Positions 42,895 through 52,116 of a DNA stretch of 64,000 nucleotides are shown here, in pieces. The DNA lies in NCBI RefSeq assembly GCF_002204795.1, contig NZ_NIXO01000033.1, positions 1-64,000 of the forward strand, given 5' to 3'. Source of the DNA: Pseudomonas sp. K2I15 (GTDB lineage: Bacteria > Pseudomonadota > Gammaproteobacteria > Pseudomonadales > Pseudomonadaceae). Under the pieces are notes generated by a model, which made no database searches, was not told the DNA's origin, and was given only the letters and a program-made list of their open reading frames with translations. Made by a program: the position numbers and the translations under genes. Position 1 is the first letter of the stretch. Every line of letters starts with the position of its first letter.

Positions 42895-45156
42895 TCAGCG
42901 AATTGGCCGCACGATCGAGGCAGGGCCTGTACGACCCGAAGGCGGGTCTTTAGGCGCGGGGTCACCGCCGGTGAGGCCCAGCAGGCTGAACATGTTGTGC
43001 TGATCCAGGCCATGGATCACCGCGCTGATATCACTCATCGGCACCGCAGCGCTGAGCAGGTAGCCCTGAACGAAATCACAGCCGTGTTTTTGCACCACTT
43101 CAAACTGTTGCAGGGTCTCCACGCCTTCGGTCACCACCTGCAAGTGCAGGGTATGGGCCATGCCGATAATGGCCTGCACGATCTCGATGTCGGCGTTGGA
43201 CTTGGGAATGTCCTGAATAAACGAACGGTCGATTTTCAAGGTGTTCAGCGGCAGGCGCTTGAGGTAGGCGAGGGACGAATAGCCGGTACCGAAGTCGTCG
43301 ATCGACAGCGACACGCCCAGGGCGCGGATTTGCCGCAGCAGCGACAGCGTGCTGCTGATATTGCCCATCAGGGCGTTCTCGGTCACTTCCAGTTCGAGGC
43401 GGTTGGCAGCGATCCCGCCGAAGCGCAGGGCGTTCTCGATTTCATCGGCCAACTCGTCACGGGTCAGGTTCAGGGCCGAGCAATTCACGGCCATGACTAG
43501 TTCAGTGTGACCCTGCTCCGACAGCAGGCTCAGGTCGTGACAGGCCTGGCGCAGCACCCAATGATCGAGCTCGGCAATCAGCCCGTTGTTTTCGGCAATG
43601 CTGATAAACCGGTCCGGCGTCAGTAATCCATGTTGCGGATGTTGCCAGCGCACTAAGGCTTCGAGTCGGGTGATCTTGCCTTTTTTCAGGTCAAGAATCG
43701 GTTGGTAGAACAGCACCAGTTCGTTCTTGCCGCGCAGCGCGGCGCGCAGTTCTTCTTCCAGTTGCAGCTCCAGGAAGGCCCGGGTTTTCAGGTTGGAGCT
43801 GAAGAAGTTCAGGCTGTTACGCCCGGCATCCTTGGACTGATACAGCGCCAGGTCGGCGGTTTTCAGCAGTTCTTCGCTGGTTTTGCCGTCTTCGGGGAAG
43901 AGGCTGATGCCGATGCTGGTGGTCATCACCATGCGCCGGCCGGCCAGTTCGATCGGGTCTTTCATTTTCTGCATGATGCGCTGGGCCATGTGCCGCGCTT
44001 CATCGCGATGATGGATGCTGATCAGGATGCAGAACTCGTCACCGCCAAACCGCGCGACCACGTCGTCATGGCTGCGCACCGAGCTTTTGATATGGCCGGC
44101 CAGCACGGTGAGCAGTTCGTCACCGGCGTCATGGCCGAGGCTGTCGTTGATACGCTTGAAGTGGTCGATGTCCAGGAAAATCACCGCCAGCATACCGTCG
44201 GTGGCGGTTTTTTCCGCGAGCTTCTCGGCGAAGATCTGGTTGAAACCACGGCGGTTCAGCAGGCTGGTCAAGGCGTCGTAATGCGCCACTTGTTGCAGCG
44301 AGGCGCGGGCCTGGTCCAGCTCTGTGAGCAGTGCATTGACCCGGCGCAGGTCGGTTTCCTTGTGTTGCAGTTTTTTGTCCGCCAGTGCGGCGCTGATGCT
44401 GCTGCCAATCACCAGCAAGGCGATGACCGCCACCAGCAGGCCCAGTTGCACTGGGTTGTTGTCCACCGCCAACGCCGACGGTACGACGTCCTCGGGCAAC
44501 AGCAGTTGCATGGCCGCCATGCCGGTGAAGTGCATGCTGATAATGCCGGCGCCGAGCACCAGACTGGCCGCGTACTTGAGCAACTGATGGAACATGCCGG
44601 TGCCGTTGCGCAGGTACAGCGACAGCAGCAACGCCGCCAGGCTGGCGCCGATGGCGATCACCACCGAGGTCAGGAACAGCCCGGTCTGAAAATACACGCC
44701 CGCCTCGGATTGCATGGCCGACATGCCGACGTAGTGCATCAGCGCAATACCCAGGCCCATCCACACCGACGCCAGCACATATTGGTGCAGCCGCAGCCTT
44801 GGATGACTGAGGGTTTGCATGGCGAACAGCGAGGCGATCAGGGCGATCAGCAGCGAGGCGAACGTCATGATCAATTCGTAGTGAATCGCGATCGGCGCCT
44901 GGAAGGCCAGCATGCTGATGAAGTGGGTCGCCCAGATTCCGCCAGCCAGGCAGCCGGCGCCTACCCAGCGCCAATGCCGTTGAGCCTTGGGGTTGTCGAC
45001 GTGGCCAACTCGCTCGGCCGTGTCCAGGGTGCCGAAGCCCGCTGCACACGCCACCACGTAAGCCAGTAGCACCAGAAAGGGGTTATGACTGCAATTGAGT
45101 AATAAGTGCCCGCTGTCCGGAAGGTCGGTAAAAAAATGCAAACCAAGCCATTCCAT
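42895..45156 (-). CDS. MHYT-GGDEF-EAL membrane protein (cyclic di-GMP turnover)
   Basis: 753 residues from the ATG at 45156 with GGGA upstream. The N-terminal MHYT domain spans seven helices with motif sets THFISMLAF, MHYVGMSAM and MHFTGMAAM, thought to sense O2, CO or NO through copper. It is followed by GGDEF (ARFGGDEFCI; the inhibitory RxxD position reads SHDD, so the I-site looks degenerate) and an intact EAL domain (LEALVRWQHP, ELEVTENALM, DDFGTGYSSLAYLKRL, VVTEGVET). Both diguanylate cyclase and phosphodiesterase activities are possible, as in P. aeruginosa MucR/NbdA. Confidence 0.9.
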   Translation of the reverse strand: MEWLGLHFFTDLPDSGHLLLNCSHNPFLVLLAYVVACAAGFGTLDTAERVGHVDNPKAQRHWRWVGAGCLAGGIWATHFISMLAFQAPIAIHYELIMTFASLLIALIASLFAMQTLSHPRLRLHQYVLASVWMGLGIALMHYVGMSAMQSEAGVYFQTGLFLTSVVIAIGASLAALLLSLYLRNGTGMFHQLLKYAASLVLGAGIISMHFTGMAAMQLLLPEDVVPSALAVDNNPVQLGLLVAVIALLVIGSSISAALADKKLQHKETDLRRVNALLTELDQARASLQQVAHYDALTSLLNRRGFNQIFAEKLAEKTATDGMLAVIFLDIDHFKRINDSLGHDAGDELLTVLAGHIKSSVRSHDDVVARFGGDEFCILISIHHRDEARHMAQRIMQKMKDPIELAGRRMVMTTSIGISLFPEDGKTSEELLKTADLALYQSKDAGRNSLNFFSSNLKTRAFLELQLEEELRAALRGKNELVLFYQPILDLKKGKITRLEALVRWQHPQHGLLTPDRFISIAENNGLIAELDHWVLRQACHDLSLLSEQGHTELVMAVNCSALNLTRDELADEIENALRFGGIAANRLELEVTENALMGNISSTLSLLRQIRALGVSLSIDDFGTGYSSLAYLKRLPLNTLKIDRSFIQDIPKSNADIEIVQAIIGMAHTLHLQVVTEGVETLQQFEVVQKHGCDFVQGYLLSAAVPMSDISAVIHGLDQHNMFSLLGLTGGDPAPKDPPSGRTGPASIVRPIR

Positions 45157-45436
45157 AGCATGTCCCGTCACAGAGTCTTTGTCTGACAATGCTTTGAGTA
45201 TAGAGAGCCTGAGCAGGTTGCAAGGGCTGATGGCAGATTGCTTCTAATTATTTTGCGATCAGTTTATAAACAACTAGAACTAAATGAATAGGGATGACAG
45301 CCAGGGTCGCCCGATGGAGTGACATCAGACTTACGAATCATTACAGACAATCACCACGGGGCTGACTAAATTGCAGGTTCCGGGCTCAGGATGCGTCTGG
45401 CATCGCGGCTCACATAACAATAAAAGAGACGGACCC

Positions 45437-46783
45437 ATGCAGAACTCGACCCAAGCGGCGAATGCCTGGCGCATTCTGTTCCTCCTGTTCCTGGCCAACC
45501 TGTTCAACTTTTTCGACCGCACCATCCCCGCCATTATCATCGAACCGATCCGTATGGAGTGGCACCTCAGCGACTTCCAGCTGGGCATCATCGGTACCGC
45601 GTTCACCCTTGTTTATGCGATTGCCGGCTTGCCCCTCGGGCGCATGGCCGATACCGGCTCGCGCAGCAAACTCATGGGCTGGGGCCTGGCGGTGTGGAGT
45701 GGCCTGACAGCGGTGAATGGTCTGGTGGGCAGTTTCTGGACCTTTTTGCTGGTGCGCATGGGCATCGGCATTGGCGAGGCCAGCTATGCGCCGGCGGCCA
45801 ACTCGCTGATCGGCGACCTGTTTCCCGCCCACCGCCGCGCTCGGGCCATGGGGATCTTTATGCTGGGCCTGCCTTTGGGCCTGTTGCTGGCGTTCTTTAC
45901 CATCGGTGCGATGGTCAAGGCGTTCGACAGCTGGCGCGCGCCGTTCTTTATTGCGGCGGTACCGGGGCTGATCCTTGCGGTGTTCATGTTCTATATCAAG
46001 GAACCCAAGCGCGGCGCGGCAGAAACCGTGCAAGTCTCCCAGGAGAAAGTCGACCGACCGATTCGCCGGGTGCTCGCGGTGCCGACATTCCTTTGGTTGG
46101 TGCTGGCGGGCTTGTGCTTCAACTTCGCCACCTACGCCTGCAACTCGTTCCTGGTGCCGATGCTGCAGCGCTATTTTTTGCTGCCGTTGCAGGATGCGGC
46201 GGTGGCGACGGGGGTGATTGTCGGCGTGACCGGTTTGTTTGGCCTGACATTGGGCGGCTGGGTGGCAGACAAGATCCATCAGCGGGTAGCCAACGGTCGG
46301 CTGCTGTTCGCGGCTTGCAGCTTGATTATCTCCACCGTCACCACCGCCTGGGCGTTGCATGCCGGCCGGATTGAGATTGGTGTGTTTGTGGCGCTGTTCA
46401 GCGTCGGCTGGTTGTTTGCCTACAACTTCTATACCTGCGTTTATACGGCGATCCAGGACGTGGTTGAGCCGCGCCTGCGGGCCACGGCGATGGCGTTATT
46501 CTTCGCCGGCTTGTATTTGCTGGGCGGTGGCATGGGGCCCATTGTGGTGGGTGGGTTGTCGGATCATTTTGCTCATTCGGCGATGTATGCGGCGGGTGCG
46601 GAGCAGATGACCGAGGCTTATAAAGCCATTGGGTTGCACGATGCCATGTACCTGATTCCGGTGGCGCTGTTCCTGACCATGCTGTTTCTGTTCCAGGCGT
46701 CCCGCAGTTTTGTGCGCGATGCCAAGCGGATGAAGGATGGGTTGGTGGAGGTGGAGGTGCCGGCCAGGGCGGTGACTGCTTGA
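45437..46783 (+). CDS. MFS transporter, spinster-like
   Basis: 448 residues from the ATG at 45437 (GAGACGGA upstream). Twelve helices with LFLANLFNFFDRTIPAIIIEPI, the RMADTGSRSKLMGWGL loop (motif A region), and RMGIGIGEASYAPAANSLIGDLFP typical of the spinster/NaPi-like MFS group that carries organic anions or lipids. Substrate unknown. Single gene between the GGDEF/EAL gene and rapA. Confidence 0.82.
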   Translation: MQNSTQAANAWRILFLLFLANLFNFFDRTIPAIIIEPIRMEWHLSDFQLGIIGTAFTLVYAIAGLPLGRMADTGSRSKLMGWGLAVWSGLTAVNGLVGSFWTFLLVRMGIGIGEASYAPAANSLIGDLFPAHRRARAMGIFMLGLPLGLLLAFFTIGAMVKAFDSWRAPFFIAAVPGLILAVFMFYIKEPKRGAAETVQVSQEKVDRPIRRVLAVPTFLWLVLAGLCFNFATYACNSFLVPMLQRYFLLPLQDAAVATGVIVGVTGLFGLTLGGWVADKIHQRVANGRLLFAACSLIISTVTTAWALHAGRIEIGVFVALFSVGWLFAYNFYTCVYTAIQDVVEPRLRATAMALFFAGLYLLGGGMGPIVVGGLSDHFAHSAMYAAGAEQMTEAYKAIGLHDAMYLIPVALFLTMLFLFQASRSFVRDAKRMKDGLVEVEVPARAVTA

Positions 46784-46794
46784 ATACATAATCC

Positions 46795-46892
46795 CTGTGG
46801 TGAGGGGGCTTGTCCCCCGTTGGGCTGCGTAGCGGCCCCAAAAGAGCGGGAGCGCTGCGCACTCCAACGGGGGACAAGCCCCCTCGCCACAG
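46795..46892. repeat. REP-type inverted repeat, gtggtgagggggcttg class
   Basis: Outer arms tgtggtgagggggcttgtcc and complement, inner ttgggctgcgtagcgg hairpin, as in the elements at 1 and 4106. Confidence 0.85.
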
Positions 46893-46910
46893 AGGTTACC
46901 GATACCCATA

Positions 46911-46939
46911 AAAAGGCCCGCATTGCGCGGGCCTTTTTT
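46911..46939. terminator. Bidirectional terminator between MFS gene and rapA
   Basis: Stem aaaaaggcccgc / gcgggccttttttg with a run of A on the left and T on the right, so it can end transcription from both converging genes. Confidence 0.85.
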
Positions 46940-46961
46940 GTTCAGCAGGGCAGGGCGGTAA

Positions 46962-49808
46962 TCAACCCGCTACCAGCACCCGAATCGCTTCCAGTCGCAG
47001 CGCCGCCTTGTCGAGCATGGCCAGGCCTTGCTCGCGCTGTTGGCGCAGGGCAACCAGTTCGCTGTCACGCACGGTCGGGTTGACCGCTTGCAACGCGGTC
47101 AGGCGCGCCAGTTCTTCGTCGGTGTCCGCCGCCAGGCGACGTTGAGCCTCGGCCACACGCTCGGCGTGGCGCGGGGCGATCTTCTCTTCACCGGCGTTGA
47201 TCCGTGGTGTGAGCTGGTCGCGCTGGGCTTGCACGAACTTGTTGGCGCTGGCCCGTGGCACGCTTTCCAGCTGGTCGTTCAAGGTCAGGAACGAGACGCG
47301 GCCCGACAAATCATTGCCGTTGGCATCCAGCAGGCAACGCAGCGCGGCCGGTGGCAGGTAGCGGCCCAATTGCAGCGAGCGCGGGGCAACCACTTCGCTG
47401 ACGTAGAGCAGTTCCAGCAACACGGTGCCGGGCTTCAGCGCCTTGTTCTTGATCAGCGCCACGGCGGTGTTGCCCATGGAACCGGACAGCACCAGGTCCA
47501 TGCCGCCTTGCACCATCGGGTGTTCCCAGGTGATGAACTGCATGTCTTCGCGCGACAGCGCCTGGTTGCGATCGTAGGTGATGGTCACGCCTTCGTCGTC
47601 GCCCAGGGGGAAGCTGGCGTCGAGCATTTTTTCGCTGGGTTTGAGGATCAGCGCGTTTTCCGAATGGTCTTCGCTGTCGATGCCGAAGGCGTCGAACAGG
47701 GTTTCCATGTAGATCGGCAGGGTGAACTGATCGTCTTGCTCAAGGATGTCTTCCACCAGCGCATCACCTTCGCCAGCGCCGCCGGAGTTGAGCTCCAGCA
47801 GACGGTCGCGGCCGGTGTGCAGCTCGGCTTCGAGGCGCTCGCGCTCGGCACGGGCTTCGTCGATCAGCGCTTGCCACTCGCCGTCGTCGGCGTTTTCGAG
47901 CAGCGGCAGCAGGCGCGGGCCGAACTGGTGCTGCAAGGCGTTGCCGGTGGGGCAGGTGTTGAGGAACGCGTTCAGCGCTTCGTGGTACCACTGGAACAGT
48001 CGCTCTTGGGGACAGGTTTGCAGGTACGGCACGTGCAGTTCGATCACATGTTTCTGGCCGATCCGGTCCAGACGGCCGATCCGTTGTTCCAGCAGGTCCG
48101 GGTGGGACGGCAGGTCGAACAGCACCAGGTGGTGGGAGAACTGGAAGTTGCGGCCTTCACTGCCGATTTCCGAGCAGATCAGCACTTGGGCGCCGAACTC
48201 TTCATCCGCAAAGTAGGCAGCAGCGCGGTCGCGCTCGAGGATGTTCATGCCCTCGTGGAACACCGTGGCCGGGATGCCGGAGCGCACGCGCAGGGCGTCT
48301 TCCAGGTCCATCGCGGTTTCGGCGTGGGCGCAGATCACCAATACCTTGGTGCGCTTGAGCATTTTCAGCTGGTCGATCAGCCACTCAACGCGCGGGTCGA
48401 AACGCCACCAGCGTTGTTCTTCATCGACGTCCGGCTGCGACTGGAAGCTGACTTCCGGGTACAGCTCGGCGTGTTCGCCCAGGGGCAGTTCGAGGTATTC
48501 GTCCGGGCACGGCAGCGGGTAGGCGTGCAGCTTGCGCTCCGGGAAGCCTTGCACGGCGGCGCGGGTGTTGCGGAACAGCACACGGCCGGTGCCGTGGCGG
48601 TCCAGCAGTTCGCGCACCAGGCGGGCGCTGGCTTCGGCGTCGCCATCGTTGACGGCGGTCAGCAGGGCTTCGCCTTCGTTGCCGAGGAAACCCTGGATAG
48701 TTTTGTGGGCGGCGGGAGACAGGCGGCCCTTGTCCAGCAGCTCCTGAACGGCTTCGGCCACCGGACGATAGTTTTCGCTCTCGGCGCGGAAGGCGTGCAG
48801 GTCGTGGAAGCGGTTAGGGTCCAGCAGGCGCAGGCGCGCGAAGTGGCTGTCCTGGCCCAGTTGCTCAGGGGTTGCGGTGAGCAGCAGTACACCGGGAATC
48901 ACTTCGGCCAGTTGCTCGACCAGCGTGTACTCGGGGCTGGCTTTCTCTTCATGCCAGACCAGGTGGTGAGCTTCGTCGACCACCAGCAAATCCCAGCCGG
49001 CGGCAAACAGCGCGTCCTGGGCTTTCTCGTCGTCCACCAGCCACTCCAGGGCCACCAGCGCAAGCTGGGTGTCTTCGAACGGGTTGGCGGCATCGCTTTC
49101 GATAAAGCGTTCTTCGTCGAACAGCGCAACTTGCAGGTTGAAGCGGCGGCGCATTTCCACCAGCCATTGGTGCTGGAGGTTTTCCGGCACCAGGATCAGC
49201 ACGCGATTGGCGCGCCCCGACAACAGTTGGCGATGGATCACAAGGCCAGCTTCGATGGTCTTGCCCAGGCCCACTTCGTCGGCCAGCAGAACTCGCGGCG
49301 CGATGCGGTCTGCGACTTCACGGGCGATGTGCAGTTGATGCGCGATCGGTTGCGCACGCACGCCACCCAGGCCCCAAAGCGCAGACTGCAATTGGCGACT
49401 GGTGTGTTCCAGGGTGTGGTAGCGCAGCGAGAACCAGGCCAGCGGGTCGATCTGGCCGGCGAACAGACGGTCGCTGGCCAGGCGGAACTGGATGAAGTTC
49501 GACAGTTGGGTTTCTGGCAGGGTGACCTGCTCGTTCTGCCCATTGAGGCCGTGGTAGACCAGCAGGCCGTCGACGTCGTCGACCTCTTGCACGGTCATCT
49601 TCCAGCCTTCGAAATGGGTGATGGTGTCACCCGGCGAAAACCTCACGCGAGTGAGGGGCGCATTCCGTAGCGCATACTGGCGGGTGTCGCCAGTGGCCGG
49701 ATAGAGCACGGTCAACAAGCGGCCGTCCTGTGCCAGAACGGTGCCTAACCCCAGCTCTGCTTCGCTGTCACTAATCCAGCGTTGCCCCGGTTGATACTGC
49801 TGCGCCAT
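46962..49808 (-). CDS. rapA: RNA polymerase-associated ATPase RapA
   Basis: 948 residues, SWI2/SNF2 family ATPase that binds RNA polymerase and helps recycle it after termination. N-terminal Tudor-like domains (QRWISDSEAELGLGTVLAQDGR), Walker A LADEVGLGKTIEAGLV, DEAH box VVDEAHHLVW, motif III LLLTATPEQLGQ and C-terminal helicase domain QVLICSEIGSEGRNFQF and LFDLPSHPDLLEQRIGRLDRIGQ. Length equals E. coli RapA (968) closely. Confidence 0.96.
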   Translation of the reverse strand: MAQQYQPGQRWISDSEAELGLGTVLAQDGRLLTVLYPATGDTRQYALRNAPLTRVRFSPGDTITHFEGWKMTVQEVDDVDGLLVYHGLNGQNEQVTLPETQLSNFIQFRLASDRLFAGQIDPLAWFSLRYHTLEHTSRQLQSALWGLGGVRAQPIAHQLHIAREVADRIAPRVLLADEVGLGKTIEAGLVIHRQLLSGRANRVLILVPENLQHQWLVEMRRRFNLQVALFDEERFIESDAANPFEDTQLALVALEWLVDDEKAQDALFAAGWDLLVVDEAHHLVWHEEKASPEYTLVEQLAEVIPGVLLLTATPEQLGQDSHFARLRLLDPNRFHDLHAFRAESENYRPVAEAVQELLDKGRLSPAAHKTIQGFLGNEGEALLTAVNDGDAEASARLVRELLDRHGTGRVLFRNTRAAVQGFPERKLHAYPLPCPDEYLELPLGEHAELYPEVSFQSQPDVDEEQRWWRFDPRVEWLIDQLKMLKRTKVLVICAHAETAMDLEDALRVRSGIPATVFHEGMNILERDRAAAYFADEEFGAQVLICSEIGSEGRNFQFSHHLVLFDLPSHPDLLEQRIGRLDRIGQKHVIELHVPYLQTCPQERLFQWYHEALNAFLNTCPTGNALQHQFGPRLLPLLENADDGEWQALIDEARAERERLEAELHTGRDRLLELNSGGAGEGDALVEDILEQDDQFTLPIYMETLFDAFGIDSEDHSENALILKPSEKMLDASFPLGDDEGVTITYDRNQALSREDMQFITWEHPMVQGGMDLVLSGSMGNTAVALIKNKALKPGTVLLELLYVSEVVAPRSLQLGRYLPPAALRCLLDANGNDLSGRVSFLTLNDQLESVPRASANKFVQAQRDQLTPRINAGEEKIAPRHAERVAEAQRRLAADTDEELARLTALQAVNPTVRDSELVALRQQREQGLAMLDKAALRLEAIRVLVAG

Positions 49809-50026
49809 GCTGCCTGACTCCCGCCGTGAAAAAGCCGACTATCTTAACGGAACAAGGGCCCCAGCCAAAGGACTCTGACAAAAACTACCAAGCTTTACGG
49901 GTGGTTCGGGCTGCAATCGACCGATGGCAAGGCACTTGCGACTGACGACTGAGTCACACGTTGGCAAACGAAGGCTCAAGTGGGCGCCGCGCCAGCCGAC
50001 AGCCTGCTGACAGGAGACTGATAATT

Positions 50027-50368
50027 ATGATTCCACCCATGCTGCCCTTGAGTGTTGTGCCGGTCACGTCGCAACTCGATCCGGTGCGCCAGAAACCGGA
50101 TATTCCGCCCGTTGTTCCGGTTCAGGCAGGCTCCAACGAAAGCACCATCGACTTGAAAAAGGGCGATTCGGAGCAGGCGACCCTGTTGCTGCGCGAAGAA
50201 CAGCAGCGCCAGCAGGAACAGCAAAAGCGCCGCCGCGAAGCCGATGAAGACCCGCAGGAGCACCTGGCCGTTCCCGGTGACGAACTCAACGCCGACAACA
50301 CCGTGCCGGTGGTGCCATTGATTGAGGATGCGCCACGGCAAGGCTTGTGGGTGGACGTCGAGGTTTAG
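50027..50368 (+). CDS. Conserved hypothetical protein, Gln/Arg/Glu-rich
   Basis: 113 residues from the ATG at 50027 (CAGGAGA eleven bases upstream). Proline-rich N terminus and a charged Gln/Arg-rich helix in the middle (REEQQRQQEQQKRRREADED) that may form a coiled coil. No signal peptide or known domain. Its end overlaps the convergent aminotransferase gene by four bases. I do not recognise a function. Confidence 0.6.
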   Translation: MIPPMLPLSVVPVTSQLDPVRQKPDIPPVVPVQAGSNESTIDLKKGDSEQATLLLREEQQRQQEQQKRRREADEDPQEHLAVPGDELNADNTVPVVPLIEDAPRQGLWVDVEV

Positions 50369-51561
50369 TCCCGCAGTTCGCGCAGGGCGGCTATCAGTTG
50401 CTCGATGTCTTGCGCCGTATTGAGGTAGCTCACGGAGATTCGCGCCACGCTTTCCAGCTCGCGAGCCTGCATGTCCAGCGGGGTGTACGGCACGCCGTTG
50501 GCACCGATGTTGATCCGCTTGAGCCCCAGGCGCCGCTTGAGCTCAAAGGCGTCCCAGCCGGCCAGGTTGAAGGCGATCAGGCCGGACTGGCTTCCAGCAG
50601 TTCCCAAATCATGCAAGGTAATCCCGTCGATCCCGCGCAGTGCTTCGCGCAGGGTCTGGCTTAGAAGCTGGACCGTCTGACGGATCCGCTCAACCCCCAA
50701 TCGATTGATCTCCAGCAGCGCATTGCCCAGGCCTGCCAACAATGCGAATGACACTTCGCTGGTTTCAAAGCGCCGCGCGTCGTTGCGCAAATCAAAGCCC
50801 GCAGGGCTCCAGGGCGCAGAAAACACATCACGCTGGGCCGGATTCAAACGGTCGAGAAAATCCGGCTGCACATAGAGCAAGGCGGTCCCGCGCGGGCCTC
50901 GCAGATGCTTGCGCCCGGCGCCCTTGAGCACATCGCACCCCAGCGCTTGCACATCCACCGGCACCTGGCCGATGGCTTGGCCTGCGTCGATGAAATAGGC
51001 GATGCCGTGACGCCTGGCCAACTGGCCGATGGCCTCGGCGGGGTTGATCAAACCGCTGTTGGCGGGGAGCCAGGTCAGGTCGATCAACCGCACCCGGGCG
51101 TCCAGCATGGCTTCCAGGCCAGCGACGGACACCGCGCCGGTTTCATCGCAAGGGATCACCTCCACACGCGCGCCGGCTTGCACTGCTGTCTGCATGCTCG
51201 CCAGGTTGCCGCCCCATTCGTGGCGGCCCACCAGAATGCGATCGCCCGGTTGCCACGGGCCCAACGCCTGGAACGCCATGCTCCAGGCGGTCGAGCCACT
51301 GCTGGCAAAGGCAATCGAGGACACTGGCGCGTTGAGCAATTGCGCGGCGGCGCGACGGGCCTTCTCCGCCAACAGCGCACCGTGCTTGCCGGCCTCCATC
51401 GGGCCGTCGCGGGCTTCGCGTTGCAACTGGTCAATGATCGCGTCGAGCGTCCCCTGGCTGGGCAGGGATGCACCGGCGTGGTTGAAGTGGACGATGCCGG
51501 ACTGGCAGCCCGGCGTTTCGTCCCGCAGTTCCCGCACTTGCGTCAGGGACAGCACGGTCAC
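50365..51561 (-). CDS. Aminotransferase class V (cysteine desulfurase-like) PLP enzyme
   Basis: 398 residues from a GTG at 51561 that overlaps the RidA gene stop (GTGA). Fold type I: FASSGSTAWSMAF (cofactor-phosphate loop), FIDAGQAIGQVPVD (pyridine-N Asp) and Schiff-base Lys in AGRKHLRGPRG. The catalytic Cys loop of NifS/IscS desulfurases is not evident, so a lyase or aminotransferase role is as likely; EgtE-like proteins are one comparison. It forms an operon with RidA behind a possible LysR control. Confidence 0.78.
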   Translation of the reverse strand: MTVLSLTQVRELRDETPGCQSGIVHFNHAGASLPSQGTLDAIIDQLQREARDGPMEAGKHGALLAEKARRAAAQLLNAPVSSIAFASSGSTAWSMAFQALGPWQPGDRILVGRHEWGGNLASMQTAVQAGARVEVIPCDETGAVSVAGLEAMLDARVRLIDLTWLPANSGLINPAEAIGQLARRHGIAYFIDAGQAIGQVPVDVQALGCDVLKGAGRKHLRGPRGTALLYVQPDFLDRLNPAQRDVFSAPWSPAGFDLRNDARRFETSEVSFALLAGLGNALLEINRLGVERIRQTVQLLSQTLREALRGIDGITLHDLGTAGSQSGLIAFNLAGWDAFELKRRLGLKRINIGANGVPYTPLDMQARELESVARISVSYLNTAQDIEQLIAALRELRD

Positions 51562-52028
51562 GGCTGCAGCTCGAAAATCGCATCGATTTCCACTGCCACG
51601 CCGCCCGGCAAACTGGAGACACCCACGGCAGTGCGGGCATGGCGGCCTTTGTCGCCGAGGGCGTTGACCAGCAGGTTCGAGGCACCATTGGCGACTGCGC
51701 CCTGACGCTGGAAATCACCGCTGCTGGCGATAAAAACGCCCAACCGAATGATGCGCACCAGCCGTGACAAGTCATCGCCCAGGGCATCGCTCAATTGCGC
51801 CAGCAGGCCCAGTGCCGCGAGTTCGGCGGCCTTGGCGCCTTCGTCTTCACTGATGGATTCGCCGAGCCGGCCGATGTAAGCCGGTTTGCCGTCCAGCAGC
51901 GGGATTTGGCCGGAGATGAACAGTTGGTTATGGCTGATCACGTAATTGACGTAGTTGGCGATTGGCTGGCTGGGTGTCGGCAGGCTCAGGCCCAGGGCTT
52001 GTACGCGTTGGGAGATGGAGTGGCTCAT
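51558..52028 (-). CDS. RidA family protein (YjgF/UK114)
   Basis: 156 residues. VISHNQLFISGQIPLLDGK and the conserved terminal VAVEIDAIFEL fit the RidA fold, but the length and the RLGESISEDEGAKAAELAALGLLAQL block place it in the YER057c/UK114-like_1 subgroup lacking the canonical Arg of imine deaminases in an obvious place. RidA proteins hydrolyse reactive enamines/imines made by PLP enzymes, which fits its coupling to the aminotransferase V gene that follows. Confidence 0.82.
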   Translation of the reverse strand: MSHSISQRVQALGLSLPTPSQPIANYVNYVISHNQLFISGQIPLLDGKPAYIGRLGESISEDEGAKAAELAALGLLAQLSDALGDDLSRLVRIIRLGVFIASSGDFQRQGAVANGASNLLVNALGDKGRHARTAVGVSSLPGGVAVEIDAIFELQP

Positions 52029-52116
52029 GGTGAATCCTCTTGGGAAGAGTCTTCAGCATGGGCGGGGTGGTTTTGGCCGACAAACGGATAGATCTAACCC
52101 AACGTATCGAAATAAC

